Below, piece by piece: positions 1 to 9,887 of a DNA stretch of 64,000 nucleotides. Each line of letters begins with the position of its first letter. Within the stretch, counting starts at the first letter, position 1. The position numbers and the translations under genes were made by a program. Source of the stretch: Azospirillum canadense (GTDB taxonomy: Bacteria > Pseudomonadota > Alphaproteobacteria > Azospirillales > Azospirillaceae); the NCBI RefSeq assembly GCF_025961225.1, contig NZ_JAOQNG010000001.1, positions 216,001 to 280,000 of the forward strand. The letters run 5' to 3'. Below the pieces are notes generated by a model that was not told where the DNA came from, searched no databases, and saw only the letters and a list, made by a program, of their open reading frames with translations.

Positions 1-1454
1 ATCAACAGTGGGCCCGCATCCGGGGCCGCCTCAAGGACGAGGTGGGCGAGATCGCCTACCGCAGCTGGCTGCAGCCGCTCTCCTTCGCTGGCATCCGGGG
101 TGGCGAGGTCCGCATCGTGGTGCCCACGCGCTTCATGCGCGACTGGGTGCTGACCCACTACGCCGACCGCATCCGCAACCTATGGTCCGGCGAGAATCCG
201 GAGGTCCAGTCCATCGACGTCGTGGTGGCCGCGGCCAACGCCCCGGCCGCGCTCGCGGACGACGGGGACGACGACCTGGATGGAAACGACGCGGCCCCGG
301 CCCCGGCGCGGCTGGTCTCCGCCCAGCCGACCTCCTACACCAGCGGATCTTACGCGGCTGGTCCGCCGTCGCCGGCCTTCTCCGACGAGTCGCCGACCGC
401 GGTCGCCTCGGTGCTGGAGGACCGCACCGACATCTCCGCCCCGCTCGATCCGCGCTTCACCTTCGAGAATTTCGTGGTGGGCAAGCCGAACGAGCTGGCC
501 CACGCCGCCGCCCGCCGGGTCGCCGACGCGACCTCGGTCACCTTCAACCCGCTGTTCCTCTACGGTGGGGTGGGGCTCGGCAAGACCCACCTGATGCACG
601 CCATCGCCTGGCAGATCCGGCGGAACGATCCGAACCGCAAGGTGATCTACCTATCGGCGGAAAAGTTCATGTACCAGTTCATCCGGGCGCTGCGCTTCAA
701 GGACACCATGGCCTTCAAGCAGCAGTTCCGCTCGGTGGACGTGCTGATGATCGACGACGTCCAGTTCATCAGCGGCAAGGACAGCACGCAGGAAGAGTTC
801 TTCCACACCTTCAACGCGCTGGTCGACCAGAACCGGCAGGTCATCATCTCCGCCGACAAGAGCCCGTCGGACCTGGAAGGCATGGAGGAGCGGCTGCGCT
901 CCCGCCTCGGCTGGGGCCTCGTGGCGGACATCCACCCCACCACCTACGAGCTGCGGCTCGGCATCCTCCAGGCCAAGGCCGACGCGCTGAACGCGGCCAT
1001 TCCCCTGAAGGTGCTGGAGTTCCTGGCCCACAAGATCACGTCGAACGTGCGCGAACTGGAAGGGGCGCTGAACCGCATCGTCGCGCACGCGGAGCTGGTC
1101 GGCCGGGCCATCTCGCTGGAATCGACGCAGGAGGTGCTGCACGACCTGCTGCGCGCCAACGACCGCCGCGTCACCATCGACGAAATCCAGAAGCGCGTGG
1201 CGGAGCACTTCAACATCCGCGTCGCCGACATGCATTCGGCCCGCCGCGCCCGCGCCGTCGCCCGGCCGCGGCAGGTCGCCATGTACCTGGCCAAGCAGCT
1301 GACCGCTCGCTCCCTGCCGGAGATCGGGCGCAAGTTCGGCGGCCGCGACCACACCACCGTCATGCACGCCGTGAAGAAGGTGGAGGAGCTGCGGACCACC
1401 GACCCCGCCTTTGCCGAGGACGTGGAACTGCTGCGCCGCATGCTGGAAAGCTGA
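1..1454 (+). CDS. dnaA: Chromosomal replication initiator DnaA (5' end cut by window)
   Basis: DnaA is the AAA+ ATPase that binds oriC boxes and opens the origin. The frame is already open at base 3 and reads [16 protein letters not shown], typical domain I text, before the first in-window GTG at 42, so the true start lies upstream of the window. Domain I runs to about base 230. An acidic, Ala/Pro-rich linker follows (about 250-430). The AAA+ core carries Walker [10 protein letters not shown] near 564 and Walker B LMIDDVQF near 743. The C-terminal DNA-binding helix-turn-helix has the signature [10 protein letters not shown] near 1342. No DnaA box cluster is visible downstream, so the origin is not obviously in this window. 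Identity is secure; only the first residues are missing. Confidence 0.97.
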   Translation, partial: QQWARIRGRLKDEVGEIAYRSWLQPLSFAGIRGGEVRIVVPTRFMRDWVLTHYADRIRNLWSGENPEVQSIDVVVAAANAPAALADDGDDDLDGNDAAPAPARLVSAQPTSYTSGSYAAGPPSPAFSDESPTAVASVLEDRTDISAPLDPRFTFENFVVGKPNELAHAAARRVADATSVTFNPLFLYGGVGLGKTHLMHAIAWQIRRNDPNRKVIYLSAEKFMYQFIRALRFKDTMAFKQQFRSVDVLMIDDVQFISGKDSTQEEFFHTFNALVDQNRQVIISADKSPSDLEGMEERLRSRLGWGLVADIHPTTYELRLGILQAKADALNAAIPLKVLEFLAHKITSNVRELEGALNRIVAHAELVGRAISLESTQEVLHDLLRANDRRVTIDEIQKRVAEHFNIRVADMHSARRARAVARPRQVAMYLAKQLTARSLPEIGRKFGGRDHTTVMHAVKKVEELRTTDPAFAEDVELLRRMLES

Positions 1455-1590
1455 TCGTCTTTCCTGGGCGTTATTCCTCACCGTCTTTCAGCCGGCGCAA
1501 CCCGACTCCGCCGAAAAGCGTAGGACTTTAGCCAAATCCGCGGTAAACACCCGTTTGCAGCGGTTGATGGCTTGGGGTTTTCACGCAACC

Positions 1591-2526
1591 ATGGAGACGA
1601 ACGTCCTCATCGCCGATGACTCCGCGGTTGTCCGGAAGATCCTGAAGGACCACTTGGAGGCCTCCGGCTACCATGTCCTGGTCGCGCGCGACGGCCAGGA
1701 GGCATGGGACCTCTACCACCGCAATGACATTCACATTCTGATCACCGACCTGGAAATGCCGCGCATGGACGGGTTGGAGCTGTGCTGGCTGATCCGGGCG
1801 GAGGACGACCAGCACCGCACCTTCTGCATCCTGATGACCGCCGACGACGACATCCAGCGCCGGATCGAGGCGTTCGACGCGGGTGCCGACGAGTTCCTGA
1901 CCAAGCCCATCGACATGCCCATGCTGCGCGCCCGCGTGCGCGCGGGGGAGCGCATCACCCGCACCCACCGGGTGATGGCGGAGATGCTGAACACCGACTA
2001 CCTGACTGGCGTGCTGAACCGCCGCCGCTTCATGGAACGGCTGGAGCAGGACTACCGCCTGGCCCGGGACGACGGCTCTCCCGCCGCCCCCTTCACCATC
2101 GCCCTGTTCGACATCGACCATTTCAAGGCGATCAACGACACCCACGGCCACTCCAACGGCGACATCGCGCTGAAGCGCTTCGCCGAGACCTGCGCGGCCC
2201 ACGTGCCGCCCGGCGGCTTCGTCGGCCGCATGGGCGGGGAGGAGTTCTGCATGGTCCTGCCCGCCGGCGACGTCGAGTCGGCGATATCCAAGGCGGAGCA
2301 GGTACGGCTGGCGACATCCGCGCTCGTCGTGACCACGGCGGAGGGCGTGCCCTTCTCCTTTACCGTCAGCATCGGCATGTGCCCGGCCGAAGGCACCGAG
2401 TCGGTCGCCGACCTGCTGGCCCGCGCCGACGAGTCGCTCTACTTCGCCAAAAACAGCGGCCGCAACCGCACGGTGGTCGCCGGCACCGGCGGCGTGGTGG
2501 TGAAGGCGCGCTTCTACGTGATGTAG
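1591..2526 (+). CDS. REC-GGDEF response regulator, diguanylate cyclase
   Basis: A PleD-like two-domain protein of 311 residues. The receiver domain is residues 1-125: acidic pair DD near residue 8, phospho-acceptor Asp in LITDLEMPRMDG near 53, and the conserved Lys in FLTKPID. The C-terminal GGDEF domain (about 140-305) has NTDYLTGVLNRRRF and the active-site variant GGEEF, which is catalytically competent in known cyclases. It should make c-di-GMP when phosphorylated. An upstream ATG at 1567 is in frame, but METNVLIADDS at 1591 matches the usual receiver beginning. No kinase is adjacent, so the partner is unknown. It follows dnaA by 136 bases. Confidence 0.9.
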   Translation: METNVLIADDSAVVRKILKDHLEASGYHVLVARDGQEAWDLYHRNDIHILITDLEMPRMDGLELCWLIRAEDDQHRTFCILMTADDDIQRRIEAFDAGADEFLTKPIDMPMLRARVRAGERITRTHRVMAEMLNTDYLTGVLNRRRFMERLEQDYRLARDDGSPAAPFTIALFDIDHFKAINDTHGHSNGDIALKRFAETCAAHVPPGGFVGRMGGEEFCMVLPAGDVESAISKAEQVRLATSALVVTTAEGVPFSFTVSIGMCPAEGTESVADLLARADESLYFAKNSGRNRTVVAGTGGVVVKARFYVM

Positions 2527-2654
2527 ACCGCGGCCAATCCCGGGCTCCCATGACAGCACGATGAAGTTTGGCACCGCTCCCGCTTGAGCCATGGACGCCC
2601 GCCAAAGATCGCGGCACAGTTGCCCTCCGGACAAAAAAAGGGAGTGAGGGAGCC

Positions 2655-3851
2655 ATGGCCGACGGCAACAACACGGGCAAGGGAACCACCAGCAACGAAT
2701 TCCGGTCGAGCGTCGCCACCCAGCGCGCCGCCAAGGGCTTCACCCGCCGCCTGCTGCTGCAAGGTGCTGCGGCCGCCGCGGGCGTGGCGTCGGTCGGCCC
2801 CTTCATCCTGCGCGAGGGCCGCGCCGCGTCGGGGTCGGTGAAGATCTTCTCCTGGGCCGGCTACATCAGCCCGGACATGCTGGCCGACTTCGAGAAAAAG
2901 ACCGGCATCAAGGCGACGCTGACCGAATACGGCACCAACGACGAGCTGCTGAACCAGCTGAAGGCCACGGGCGGCGCCGGCTTCGACATCATCCACCCGA
3001 CGGTGGACCGCGTGCCGAACTACGTCGAGTTCGACCTCATGCAGCCGCTGGATGAGTCCAAGGTGAAGTGGGACGGCTGCCTGAAGTCCTCGGTCGAGGG
3101 TTCCGCCGGCATGGGCGGCGTGGTCGGCGGCAAGCGCTACTTCGCCCCGGCCGACTGGGGGACGGAGGCGATCGCCTACGACATGAACAAGGCCCCGCTG
3201 AAGTACGGCACGGCCAGCTACGGCGACATCTGGAAGCCGGAATACGCCGGCAAGGCCACCGTGCGCGGCCATTCCTCGCTGATCGGCATCGGCCTGTGGC
3301 TGGAAGGCCAGGGCAAGCTGCCGCACCCGATCCGCGAGCAGTTCAAGGACGAGGCGAAGGCCCGCGCCAACTTCGACGCGATCCTGAAGGTCGCGACCGC
3401 GAACAAGAAGGCGGTCGGCCAGTTCTGGTCCAACGAGAACGAGGCCCAGGGCGCCTTCCGCACCAACGGCTGCGTCATCGGCCAGACCTGGGACAGCACG
3501 GCCGTGGCGCTGCGCAAGGAAGGCCTGCCGGTCCGCTTCATCGCGCCGAAGGAAGGCGCCTTGGCCTGGATGGAAGGCTACGCGATCCCGAAGAAGGCGG
3601 AGAACCTGGAGCAGGCCTACGCCTGGATCAACTGGTTCTACACGCCGGAGGCCGGCGCGCTCTACACCAACCACTCCGGCATCTCCAGCACCGCCGTGGG
3701 GGCGGAGGCGCACCTGACCGACCTCAACAAGCAGTTCTTCGCCGACGCCTACCCCGGCGACGCGCTGCAGAAGCTGTGGTGGTGGCCAATCCAGGAAGCC
3801 TGGTACGTCTCCATCCGCAACGAATACCAGGACCGCTTCCTGGCGGCGTGA
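2655..3851 (+). CDS. Polyamine-type ABC transporter substrate-binding protein (PotD/PotF family)
   Basis: A 398-residue periplasmic binding protein. The N-terminus carries a twin-arginine-like signal (FTRRLLLQGAAAAAG, residues about 29-43), so Tat export is likely. The mature part begins GSVKIFSWAGYISPDML, the usual opening of spermidine/putrescine-type family 1 binding proteins, and contains DIIHPTVDRV and WINWFYTPEAGALY. The start at 2655 is preceded by GGGAGTGAGGGAG; longer in-frame starts upstream (2568) lack signal-peptide logic. The ATPase gene follows after a palindromic repeat and the permeases lie about 4.3 kb further on, beyond a copper cluster. The substrate is probably a polyamine or similar cation; the exact ligand cannot be read from the sequence. 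Confidence 0.88.
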   Translation: MADGNNTGKGTTSNEFRSSVATQRAAKGFTRRLLLQGAAAAAGVASVGPFILREGRAASGSVKIFSWAGYISPDMLADFEKKTGIKATLTEYGTNDELLNQLKATGGAGFDIIHPTVDRVPNYVEFDLMQPLDESKVKWDGCLKSSVEGSAGMGGVVGGKRYFAPADWGTEAIAYDMNKAPLKYGTASYGDIWKPEYAGKATVRGHSSLIGIGLWLEGQGKLPHPIREQFKDEAKARANFDAILKVATANKKAVGQFWSNENEAQGAFRTNGCVIGQTWDSTAVALRKEGLPVRFIAPKEGALAWMEGYAIPKKAENLEQAYAWINWFYTPEAGALYTNHSGISSTAVGAEAHLTDLNKQFFADAYPGDALQKLWWWPIQEAWYVSIRNEYQDRFLAA

Positions 3852-3854
3852 TTT

Positions 3855-3926
3855 TCACCACAGAGACACGGAGACACAGAAAAAAATATCTCTGTGTTCC
3901 TCCGTGTCTCTGTGCCTCTGTGGTGA
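3855..3926. repeat. Intergenic palindrome of CACCACAGAGACAC type, copy 1
   Basis: Bases 3855-3880 read TCACCACAGAGACACGGAGA and continue ACACAGA style. After an A-rich centre (aaaaaaata) the complementary arm runs to 3926, ending CCTCTGTGGTGA. The arms are built from short CAGAGACA-like units, so the hairpin is imperfect but long. It sits between two genes that should be co-transcribed (binding protein and ATPase). A second copy is at 12065-12120. Confidence 0.85.
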
Positions 3927-3989
3927 CGTCCGCTTTCGGGGCCACCTCCGGGCCCACTTCCAGGCCACGACACGCTTTTCGAGACAGGC

Positions 3990-5042
<1,053 letters not shown>

Positions 5043-5051
5043 GGGGGTGCC

Positions 5052-6743
5052 TCACCTTACCGTCACCTCCGTCCGGTACAGCGCCTTCTCGAAATCGCTG
5101 ACCAGCGCGTCGACCCGCACCGTCCAATCCCCCGCCAGCGGCAGTTCCACGCCGTCCGCCGCATAAAGGCCCGGCCCGGCCTTCGCCAGAACCCGACCGA
5201 TCGGCTCGATCCCCGCCGAGGGCAAGGCGAGTTCGGCGGAGACCTCCTGGGCGTTGAGCGGCGTCCCGTCCGCCTGCTCGATCTGCACGGCGAGGCGGTT
5301 CGGCCCCGGCCGGGCCGGCGTCACGGTGATCAGCGCCGGGCGCCCCCGCACCGTGACCACGGCCGAGAAACCGGCGGACGTGGCCACGTCCGACTTGGCC
5401 ACGTCCGACTTGGCCACGTCCGACTTGGCCACGTCCGACTCGGCTACGTCCGACTCAGCCAGCGCGCGCGGCGGCGGGGTCGTTCCCAGCCCGGCGGTGA
5501 ACAGCAGGACCAGCGCCGCGGCCACCATCTCCGTGAACAGGCTGCCGCGCAGCCGCGCCGCGGCAGCCGGGCCGGCGATCGCCAAATCCGGCGTCAGCCT
5601 CAGCCGGTTCACCGCCGCCAGCACCAGCATCGCCAGCACGCACACCATCTTGCCGAGCCAGAGCTGGCCATAGGCGGTGTCGACGATGGCGCGCGGCTCA
5701 ACCAGCTGAAGCACGCTCAACACCGCCCCGGCGAGCACCAGCACGGCCACCGCGCCCATCGCCAGGCCGGAGAAGCGGCGCACGATCCGCACGGCCTCCG
5801 TCGCCGCTTCGGTCCGCAGCACCACCGCCAGCGGCCAAAATGACCCGATCCAGAAGGCCACGCCCAGCGCGTGCAGCGCGACCAGCGGCACGCTCAGCCA
5901 GCGCGGCTCGGCCGTCGCCGCGTGGCCGGTGGCGGTCAGCGCCAGCGCGGCGCCCACCGCGCCGGCCAGCAGCAGCGCGGATCCGGCCCGCCCGCGCTCC
6001 TCCAGCGCCAAGCCCAGCGCGGTGGCGACCAGGCCCAGCAGGGCGAGCGCGGCGCTGGCGCCCGTGCTGCTCGCCGCCCCGGTCTTCCAGACGGCGGCGG
6101 CGGCGAGGCCGGTCAGCGGCGCCCCCTCCAGCACGGCCCCGGCCAGCCCGACGTTCAACACCGCGGCCAGGGCGGCGACGCCGACGCCCAGGCACAGGCC
6201 GGGCTTCAGCCGCCGGCCAACCGGGCTCCACCCATCCAGGACCATGATCAGGAACAGCCCGCCGCCCACGGCGACCAGCAGGCTACCGTAATGCAGCCAC
6301 CGCGCCGCCGCCGCGGCCAGCAGCGTGGACTGACGCGCCTCTTCGGCCTGGACGACTCCGCGGTCCGGCGCGGCGCCGATCCCGAACAGGATCGACCCCG
6401 CGACCGGATGCCCGTCCGCCGAGACGACGCGGAAGCTGACCACATGGGTCCCCGCCGCCAGCCCGGCGGGCAGGGCGACGCGCAGCGTCCCGTCCTCGGC
6501 CTTGGGCGGGGAGGGCAGGGCGACCTCCGCCCCGCCGGGGCCAAGCACACGCACCGACACCGGGCTGACCGGCTCGTTGAAGCGCAGGCTGACCTCGGCC
6601 GGCGGGCGGTCCAGCCGCGCCCCGTCCGGGGGCACGGCCTCGACCAGCACGGCGTGCGCCCAGGCCGACGATACCGCCAGCATCAGCAGCAGGGCGGCCA
6701 ACCACCCTTTTATCAGGGGCCACCCCATCAGGTGTCGGCGCAT
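5052..6743 (-). CDS. CopC-CopD fusion, copper binding/import protein (YcnJ/PcoD type)
   Basis: A 563-residue fusion. A signal peptide ends AWA, leaving His30 as mature N-terminus (HAVLVEA), the histidine used in the CopC copper brace. The DGHP motif that supplies the other CopC ligands follows (VSADGHPVAGS). After the CopC domain (about 30-125) come eight or so hydrophobic segments of the CopD membrane domain (about 145-420), then a linker of five SDVA[KE] repeats and a C-terminal periplasmic domain resembling the YtkA-like/FixH-like fold. The likely role is to carry copper across the inner membrane. It is last in a three-gene reverse operon after the DUF2946 and YcnI genes, 24 bases from YcnI. 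Confidence 0.9.
   Translation of the reverse strand: MRRHLMGWPLIKGWLAALLLMLAVSSAWAHAVLVEAVPPDGARLDRPPAEVSLRFNEPVSPVSVRVLGPGGAEVALPSPPKAEDGTLRVALPAGLAAGTHVVSFRVVSADGHPVAGSILFGIGAAPDRGVVQAEEARQSTLLAAAAARWLHYGSLLVAVGGGLFLIMVLDGWSPVGRRLKPGLCLGVGVAALAAVLNVGLAGAVLEGAPLTGLAAAAVWKTGAASSTGASAALALLGLVATALGLALEERGRAGSALLLAGAVGAALALTATGHAATAEPRWLSVPLVALHALGVAFWIGSFWPLAVVLRTEAATEAVRIVRRFSGLAMGAVAVLVLAGAVLSVLQLVEPRAIVDTAYGQLWLGKMVCVLAMLVLAAVNRLRLTPDLAIAGPAAAARLRGSLFTEMVAAALVLLFTAGLGTTPPPRALAESDVAESDVAKSDVAKSDVAKSDVATSAGFSAVVTVRGRPALITVTPARPGPNRLAVQIEQADGTPLNAQEVSAELALPSAGIEPIGRVLAKAGPGLYAADGVELPLAGDWTVRVDALVSDFEKALYRTEVTVR
5386..5460. repeat. 15-bp tandem repeat, five units, inside copCD
   Basis: Five consecutive 15-base units starting ACGTCCGACT at 5386, 5401, 5416, 5431 and 5446. 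The first three are identical and the last two differ at 1-2 bases. On the coding strand they give SDVAK/SDVAE repeats in the linker between the CopD membrane domain and the C-terminal domain. The unit length keeps the frame, so copy-number change would lengthen or shorten the linker only. Confidence 0.95.
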
Positions 6744-6767
6744 GCCGTCGTCTCCTCCAGGCGGTCC

Positions 6768-7295
6768 TTACGGCTTCGCGGTCAGCGTCACGCCGGGGGC
6801 CGGTTCCTTGTAGTCGTGGTCGGTCTTGCCGGCCTCCGGGATCTCGATCCAGCGATGAACGCCCTTTTCGCATTCCTGGACCACGGGGAAGTACACGACC
6901 GTGCCGGCCGGCTTCTCCGGCAGCTTGGCGCGGAAGACGAACTCGTCGTAATGGGCGTCGGCCAGCTTGCCGCCGCTCCAGCTGATCTCGGTGACGCCCT
7001 TGGTCAGCTTCTCGTCGTAGTAATCGTAGGCCTGGGCATACTGGCCTTCCTTGGTGGTCAACGTCCAGCCGGCCTTCGGCATCGGCTTCACGGCGACCAC
7101 GCCCTCGGGGATCTGGACGCGCAGCGTGGTGGTGGCGGTGCCTTCGCAGCCGTGGCCGACGCGCAGCACGGCCTTGTACAGGCTGCCGGCCGGGGCCTGT
7201 TTGGCCTCCAGTGTTGTGTGGGCGAGCGTGCCGGCAACCGGCAGGCAGGACAGGACGACGGCAGCCATCAGGGCGCCGCGGGTGGTGCGGGACAT
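6768..7295 (-). CDS. YcnI/DUF1775 copper-binding exported protein
   Basis: A 175-residue secreted protein of the YcnI family. The signal peptide (about 1-25) ends with LA before His26 (HTTLEAKQAPAGSLYKA), the N-terminal His that in characterised YcnI binds Cu(II). The conserved GHGCEGTATTTLRVQIPEG block and KAGWTLTT follow. The ATG at 7295 is chosen because it begins the signal peptide; upstream sequence in frame is the GC-rich hairpin at 7392-7440 and is not protein-like. It sits between the DUF2946 gene and copCD on the same strand, the usual ycnI-ycnJ arrangement, and is probably a periplasmic copper chaperone. No C-terminal membrane anchor is visible. Confidence 0.88.
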   Translation of the reverse strand: MSRTTRGALMAAVVLSCLPVAGTLAHTTLEAKQAPAGSLYKAVLRVGHGCEGTATTTLRVQIPEGVVAVKPMPKAGWTLTTKEGQYAQAYDYYDEKLTKGVTEISWSGGKLADAHYDEFVFRAKLPEKPAGTVVYFPVVQECEKGVHRWIEIPEAGKTDHDYKEPAPGVTLTAKP

Positions 7296-7391
7296 GGGAA
7301 TCTCCGGTGTGTGTGGTGTGTCTGGGGATGGTGGGGATGCGCCGGTGTGCGGGGCGGGTTTGCCCCCACCCTCCCGCTTTGCGGGTCCCTC

Positions 7392-7440
7392 CCTCCCCCG
7401 CTCTCGGCGGACCCTTTGGGTCCGCCGAGAGCGGGGGAGG
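7392..7440. repeat. Perfect 23-bp hairpin with TTT loop
   Basis: Left arm 7392-7414 begins CCTCCCCCGCTCTCGGCGG; right arm 7418-7440 is its exact complement; the loop is TTT (7415-7417). Further CCCCACCCTCCCG / GGTAGGGTGGGGG sequence extends the pairing outward. It lies between the DUF2946 and YcnI genes and belongs to the CCCTCTCCC/GGGAGAGGG-like intergenic family seen elsewhere in the window. No T-tract follows on the minus strand. Confidence 0.9.
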
Positions 7441-7484
7441 GGTAGGGTGGGGGTAAAACTCCCCAACCTCTCAGCGCATCGGCG

Positions 7485-7934
7485 TCAGACACTCACCGGA
7501 GGCGCCCGCGCGGCGTAGGGCCGCGTCGGCTGGCCGTCGTGGACAACCTCGTCCATGGGCAACGGCGCCGTGACCACCACGGCAACCGGCGGAACCGGAA
7601 CGGGGGCCACGGCCGGACCAAGGACCTTGCCGCCGTGCAGCGACAGGCAGATCGGGCAGTAGGTGAAATGCCCCGGCATCCCCGCCGGGACCTTGCCGGA
7701 CCCGCCATGGTCACCATGGGCGGCCATCGGCGTGTCCGTCTCCGCCATGCCATGGTCCATCCCATGGTCATGGCAGGGCTCGTCGGCGACCACGACGGCC
7801 GCCGCCTGCGACAGAGCGGCGGCGAGCGGCGGGGGCACGTGCGTGCCCATGACGATCGCGTGGACGAACAGGGTCAGCACGGCACACCATGCCGTTACCC
7901 ATGTCGCCCTCGGTGCTGATCGCCACGCGTGCAT
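7485..7934 (-). CDS. DUF2946 family exported metal-binding protein
   Basis: About 149 residues from the ATG at 7934 (an in-frame start at 7964 adds ten residues). A single N-terminal hydrophobic segment (WVTAWCAVLTLFVHAIVMG) is followed by a His/Met-rich stretch (CHDHGMDHGMAETDTPM) and the family motif YCPICLSLHGGK with a CxxC pair. DUF2946 genes travel with copper and TonB genes, and here it heads the YcnI-CopCD operon, so a copper-binding or sensing role in the periplasm is likely but unproven. The divergent region upstream (7935-8160) is AT-rich near 7960-7980 and holds the dyad ACAATAATTGT. Confidence 0.78.
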   Translation of the reverse strand: MHAWRSAPRATWVTAWCAVLTLFVHAIVMGTHVPPPLAAALSQAAAVVVADEPCHDHGMDHGMAETDTPMAAHGDHGGSGKVPAGMPGHFTYCPICLSLHGGKVLGPAVAPVPVPPVAVVVTAPLPMDEVVHDGQPTRPYAARAPPVSV

Positions 7935-8072
7935 AAGGTCACTATGAACGCATACGAAGAGCACAAAAACACAATAATTGTAAGGCCTTTCGCCCGTGCT
8001 GGACGGCCTCGCTTGCGCTCGGGAGCCTGCCCGTGATAGGCTTTCGATCCTACGACCCAGCCGGCGGGTGGC

Positions 8073-8126
8073 GGATGAAACAGCGCGACGTCCGACGTTT
8101 CACAGCGTTTCATTCCGTTTCATCCA
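8073..8126. promoter_or_regulatory. Three GTTTCA repeats at 10-bp spacing plus inverted copy, upstream of permease gene
   Basis: GTTTCA starts at 8097, 8107 and 8117, exactly 10 bases apart, followed by the RBS and ATG at 8161. An inverted copy GGATGAAAC at 8073-8081 pairs exactly with GTTTCATCC at 8117-8125. The spacing of one helical turn suggests side-by-side protein binding. The same three-fold 10-bp array occurs at 52276-52301. Confidence 0.6.
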
Positions 8127-8160
8127 CCGGAGCCGTTTTCAAGAAGAGGGACCCCCGGCG

Positions 8161-9045
8161 ATGACTGAGGTCCTGCGCCGCTACGGGCCGGTGCTGACGG
8201 GGCTCATCTTGCTGGCCGTCGCGGTCTGGCTGCTGCTGTTGGTCATTTTGCCGCAGCTGCTGATGGTGGACTTCTCCTTCCGGCCGTCGCTGCCCCCAAG
8301 CAAGCTCGGCGGGCCGGAGGACGTCTACACCGTCAAGAACTACGCGACGCTGTGGACCAACCAAATCCACCTCGCGATCTTCCTGAAGACGATCTGGGCC
8401 AGCAGCCTGGTCACCGCCGTCACGCTGGTCGTCTGCTACCCCGTGGCCTTCTACTTGGCGCAGGTGGCCCCCAGGCGCCGGCTGCCGACGCTCATGCTGA
8501 TGCTGGTGATCCCCTTCTGGATCAACGAGCTGCTGCGCACCTTCGCCTGGTACATCATCCTGGCCTTCAACGGGCCGCTGAACACGCTGCTGGTGGGCTT
8601 GGGGATTTTCAGCGAGCCGCAGCGGCTGCTGGGCGGCGACGCGGGCGTCATCGTCGGGATGGTCTACGTCTACATCCTCTTCATGGTGTTCCCGATCATG
8701 AACGCCATGGAGTCGCTGGACCGCAACCAGATCGAGGCGGCGCGGGACCTGGGCGCCGGCTGGGTCCGCATCCACCGTCGCGTGGTCGTTCCGCACGCCA
8801 AGCCGGGCATCGCGGTCGGCTGCATCATGACCTTCATGCTGGCGGCGGGCAGCTACGCCGTGCCCGCCCTGCTCGGCGGGCCGCAGAGCCGCTGGTTCAC
8901 CGAGGTCATCTACAACTGGTTCTTCGAGGGCGGGAACTGGAACCAGGGGGCGGCCTACGCCTTCATCCTGCTGGTCCTGTGCATCGGCTTCATCCTGCTG
9001 ATGATGCGCCTGTTCCGCGTCGGCCTGACGGATATCGCGAAATGA
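8161..9045 (+). CDS. Polyamine-type ABC transporter permease (PotB/PotH family)
   Basis: A 294-residue inner-membrane permease with about six membrane segments. The first is LTGLILLAVAVWLLLLVIL near residue 15. The EAA-type cytoplasmic loop ARDLGAGWVRIHRRVVVPHAKPGI, which contacts the ATPase, is near 195-220. The ATG at 8161 follows AAGAAGAGGGACC; longer upstream starts have no membrane-protein character. The second permease starts 10 bases after this stop. Together with the binding protein (2655) and ATPase (3990) it makes a complete importer, although the copper genes lie between the two halves. It appears to have its own promoter region with GTTTCA repeats. Confidence 0.9.
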   Translation: MTEVLRRYGPVLTGLILLAVAVWLLLLVILPQLLMVDFSFRPSLPPSKLGGPEDVYTVKNYATLWTNQIHLAIFLKTIWASSLVTAVTLVVCYPVAFYLAQVAPRRRLPTLMLMLVIPFWINELLRTFAWYIILAFNGPLNTLLVGLGIFSEPQRLLGGDAGVIVGMVYVYILFMVFPIMNAMESLDRNQIEAARDLGAGWVRIHRRVVVPHAKPGIAVGCIMTFMLAAGSYAVPALLGGPQSRWFTEVIYNWFFEGGNWNQGAAYAFILLVLCIGFILLMMRLFRVGLTDIAK

Positions 9046-9055
9046 CGGGTGCCAA

Positions 9056-9871
9056 ATGAGCGCCGCAAGCTTCCGCCGCTGGGCCACCGGGGCCTATCTC
9101 GTGGTCTTCTTCGGCTACCTGTTCCTGCCGCTGGGGATCATGGCGGCGGCGACCTTCAACAGCAGCCGCTTCCCCACCGTCACCCCCTGGACGGGCTTCA
9201 CGCTCGGCTGGTTCTCCGCCCTCTGGGCCGACCAGCGGATGTGGCAGGCGTTGGGGACCAGCCTGCTGGTCGGGGCGGGGGTGATCGCGGTGGCGGTGCC
9301 GCTGGGGCTGGCGGCGGCCCTGCTGCTCGACCGGCTGCACAGCCGGGCGCGGACCTTCCTCTACGCCGTCATGGTGTCGCCGCTGCTGACGCCGGGGGTG
9401 ATCGTCGGCATCTCCACGCTGGTCTTCTGGCGGCAGTGGTTCGGGGTGACCGGCGGCCTGTTCCTGACCATCGTGGCGCAGTCCAGCTTCATCGCCGCCT
9501 ACGCGATGCTGCTGTTCCTGGCCCGCCTGCAACGCTTCGACCAGACACTGGAGGAGGCGGCGCTGGACCTGGGCGCCACGCACGGGCAGGTGTTCCGGCG
9601 CATCACGCTGCCGTACCTGACGCCGGCGATCCTGTCGGCGGCCTTCCTGGCCTTCCTGCAGAGCTTCGAGAATTACAACACGACTCTCTTCGTCCGCGGG
9701 CTCGACACCACGCTGACGGTCTACATCGCGTCCAAGGTGCGCACGGGGCTGACCCCGGCGGTCAACGCGCTGTCGCTGATCCTGATCGCGCTGACGGTGC
9801 TGGGCGCCGTCACCTACGAGATCCTGCGCCGGCGCGAGGAGCGCCGGCGGCAAGAACCCGCCCAGGAATAA
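9056..9871 (+). CDS. Polyamine-type ABC transporter permease (PotC/PotI family)
   Basis: A 271-residue permease and partner of the preceding one. About six hydrophobic helices are visible, beginning YLVVFFGYLFLPLGIMAAATF. The EAA loop is EEAALDLGATHGQVFRRITLPYLTPAI near 165-190. FNSSRFPT after helix 1 is characteristic of PotC/PotI. Start ATG at 9056 lies 10 bases after the upstream stop, so the two permeases are almost certainly translated from one message. The C-terminus is basic (RRREERRRQEPAQE) and cytoplasmic. The gene converges with a small reverse-strand gene 16 bases downstream. Confidence 0.92.
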   Translation: MSAASFRRWATGAYLVVFFGYLFLPLGIMAAATFNSSRFPTVTPWTGFTLGWFSALWADQRMWQALGTSLLVGAGVIAVAVPLGLAAALLLDRLHSRARTFLYAVMVSPLLTPGVIVGISTLVFWRQWFGVTGGLFLTIVAQSSFIAAYAMLLFLARLQRFDQTLEEAALDLGATHGQVFRRITLPYLTPAILSAAFLAFLQSFENYNTTLFVRGLDTTLTVYIASKVRTGLTPAVNALSLILIALTVLGAVTYEILRRREERRRQEPAQE

Positions 9872-9887
9872 CGCGGAGGATGACGGA

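Noticed and set aside
1..2600. Chromosome origin next to dnaA
   Set aside because: No cluster of TTATCCACA-type DnaA boxes or AT-rich unwinding region was seen in the visible flank; the origin may lie left of the window or elsewhere.
7960..7985. ACAATAATTGT dyad as a Fur/Irr/RirA-type operator for the copper genes
   Set aside because: The dyad is only 5 bp per arm and does not fit the consensus of Fur, Irr or RirA, so no regulator can be named.
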